This document shows positions 5,891 to 5,947 of a DNA stretch of 5,947 nt, in pieces (the first letter of the stretch is position 1; each line of letters starts with the position of its first letter). The stretch spans positions 1 through 5,947 of the forward strand of contig SMWN01000114.1 in the NCBI GenBank assembly GCA_004356415.1, read 5' to 3'. Below the pieces are notes generated by a model. The model was not told the DNA's origin. It saw only the letters and a program-made list of their open reading frames with translations, and did no database searches. This DNA comes from Gammaproteobacteria bacterium (GTDB taxonomy: Bacteria; Pseudomonadota; Gammaproteobacteria; Eutrophobiales; Eutrophobiaceae). The position numbers and the translations under genes are program-made.

Positions 5891-5947
5891 ATTATGCGTA
5901 TTTTGGGGGAGTTTATTTCAATCTTTATGGCCTGGAGGTGATTATAC
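5891..5947 (-). promoter_or_regulatory. Candidate purK-purE promoter region
   Basis: Two weak options on the minus strand. Inside the window, TTGAAA (complement of 5916-5921) and CATAAT (complement of 5891-5896) are separated by 19 bp. At the right edge a perfect TATAAT (complement of 5941-5946) would be a -10 box whose -35 lies outside the window; it would give a leader of roughly 110 nt. I see no PurR-type palindrome in the 126 bp upstream of purK. Confidence 0.3.
5934..5941 (+). promoter_or_regulatory. Strong Shine-Dalgarno sequence for a gene starting beyond the right edge
   Basis: GGAGGTGA, extended by T to nine bases complementary to the 3' end of 16S rRNA, ends 6 bases before the window does, at the right distance for a start codon just outside. 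It indicates a plus-strand gene divergent from purK. A frame beginning with ATG at 5881 (AAAAGG at 5871-5876 upstream) is also open to the edge (MITNYAYFGGVYFNLYGLEV...) and cannot be excluded as the actual start. A tiny ORF (Met-Ala-Trp-Arg, 5927-5941) ends within the site. Confidence 0.55.

Overview
The window reads as an ordinary piece of a bacterial chromosome. It is AT-leaning and tightly packed. Class I PurE paired with PurK, an exported MsrB and a Sel1 lipoprotein with a diderm-type lipobox all suggest a Gram-negative proteobacterium, most likely a gammaproteobacterium. This is inferred from protein style; the sequence alone does not fix the genus. There is no tRNA, rRNA, CRISPR array, insertion sequence, integrase or toxin-antitoxin pair.

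Layout from left to right. (1) The 3' part of a 14-helix DHA2-type major facilitator drug/metabolite exporter runs off the left edge. It is followed 9 bp later, on the same strand, by a radical SAM protein of the COG0731 type, probably in one transcript. (2) The radical SAM gene converges on msrB, and a hairpin flanked by A6 and T6 tracts between them can act as a terminator in both directions. (3) msrB (minus strand) encodes an exported methionine-R-sulfoxide reductase that has lost all zinc cysteines and keeps only the catalytic one. (4) Divergent from msrB is a lipoprotein made of seven exactly spaced 36-residue Sel1 repeats. Its last 17 bp overlap the start of a small SnoaL/NTF2-fold protein. 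(5) On the minus strand at the right, purK and then purE overlap by 4 bp (ATGA) and encode the two consecutive steps from AIR to CAIR in purine synthesis. PurE carries an unusual Lys/Arg-rich C-terminal tail. (6) The last 126 bp hold the upstream region of purK and a very strong Shine-Dalgarno sequence on the plus strand, which points to a gene starting just past the window edge.

Functional picture: purine biosynthesis (purK-purE), envelope oxidative repair (msrB), an envelope repeat lipoprotein coupled to a small NTF2-like protein, and an exporter coupled to a radical SAM enzyme of unknown substrate. No clear novel multi-gene defence or biosynthetic system is visible. The points most worth a second look are the basic tail of PurE, the tiny ORF with a good ribosome site stranded at the PurE/SnoaL junction, the radical SAM enzyme that looks like a wyosine enzyme without its second cluster, and the single-cysteine exported MsrB.
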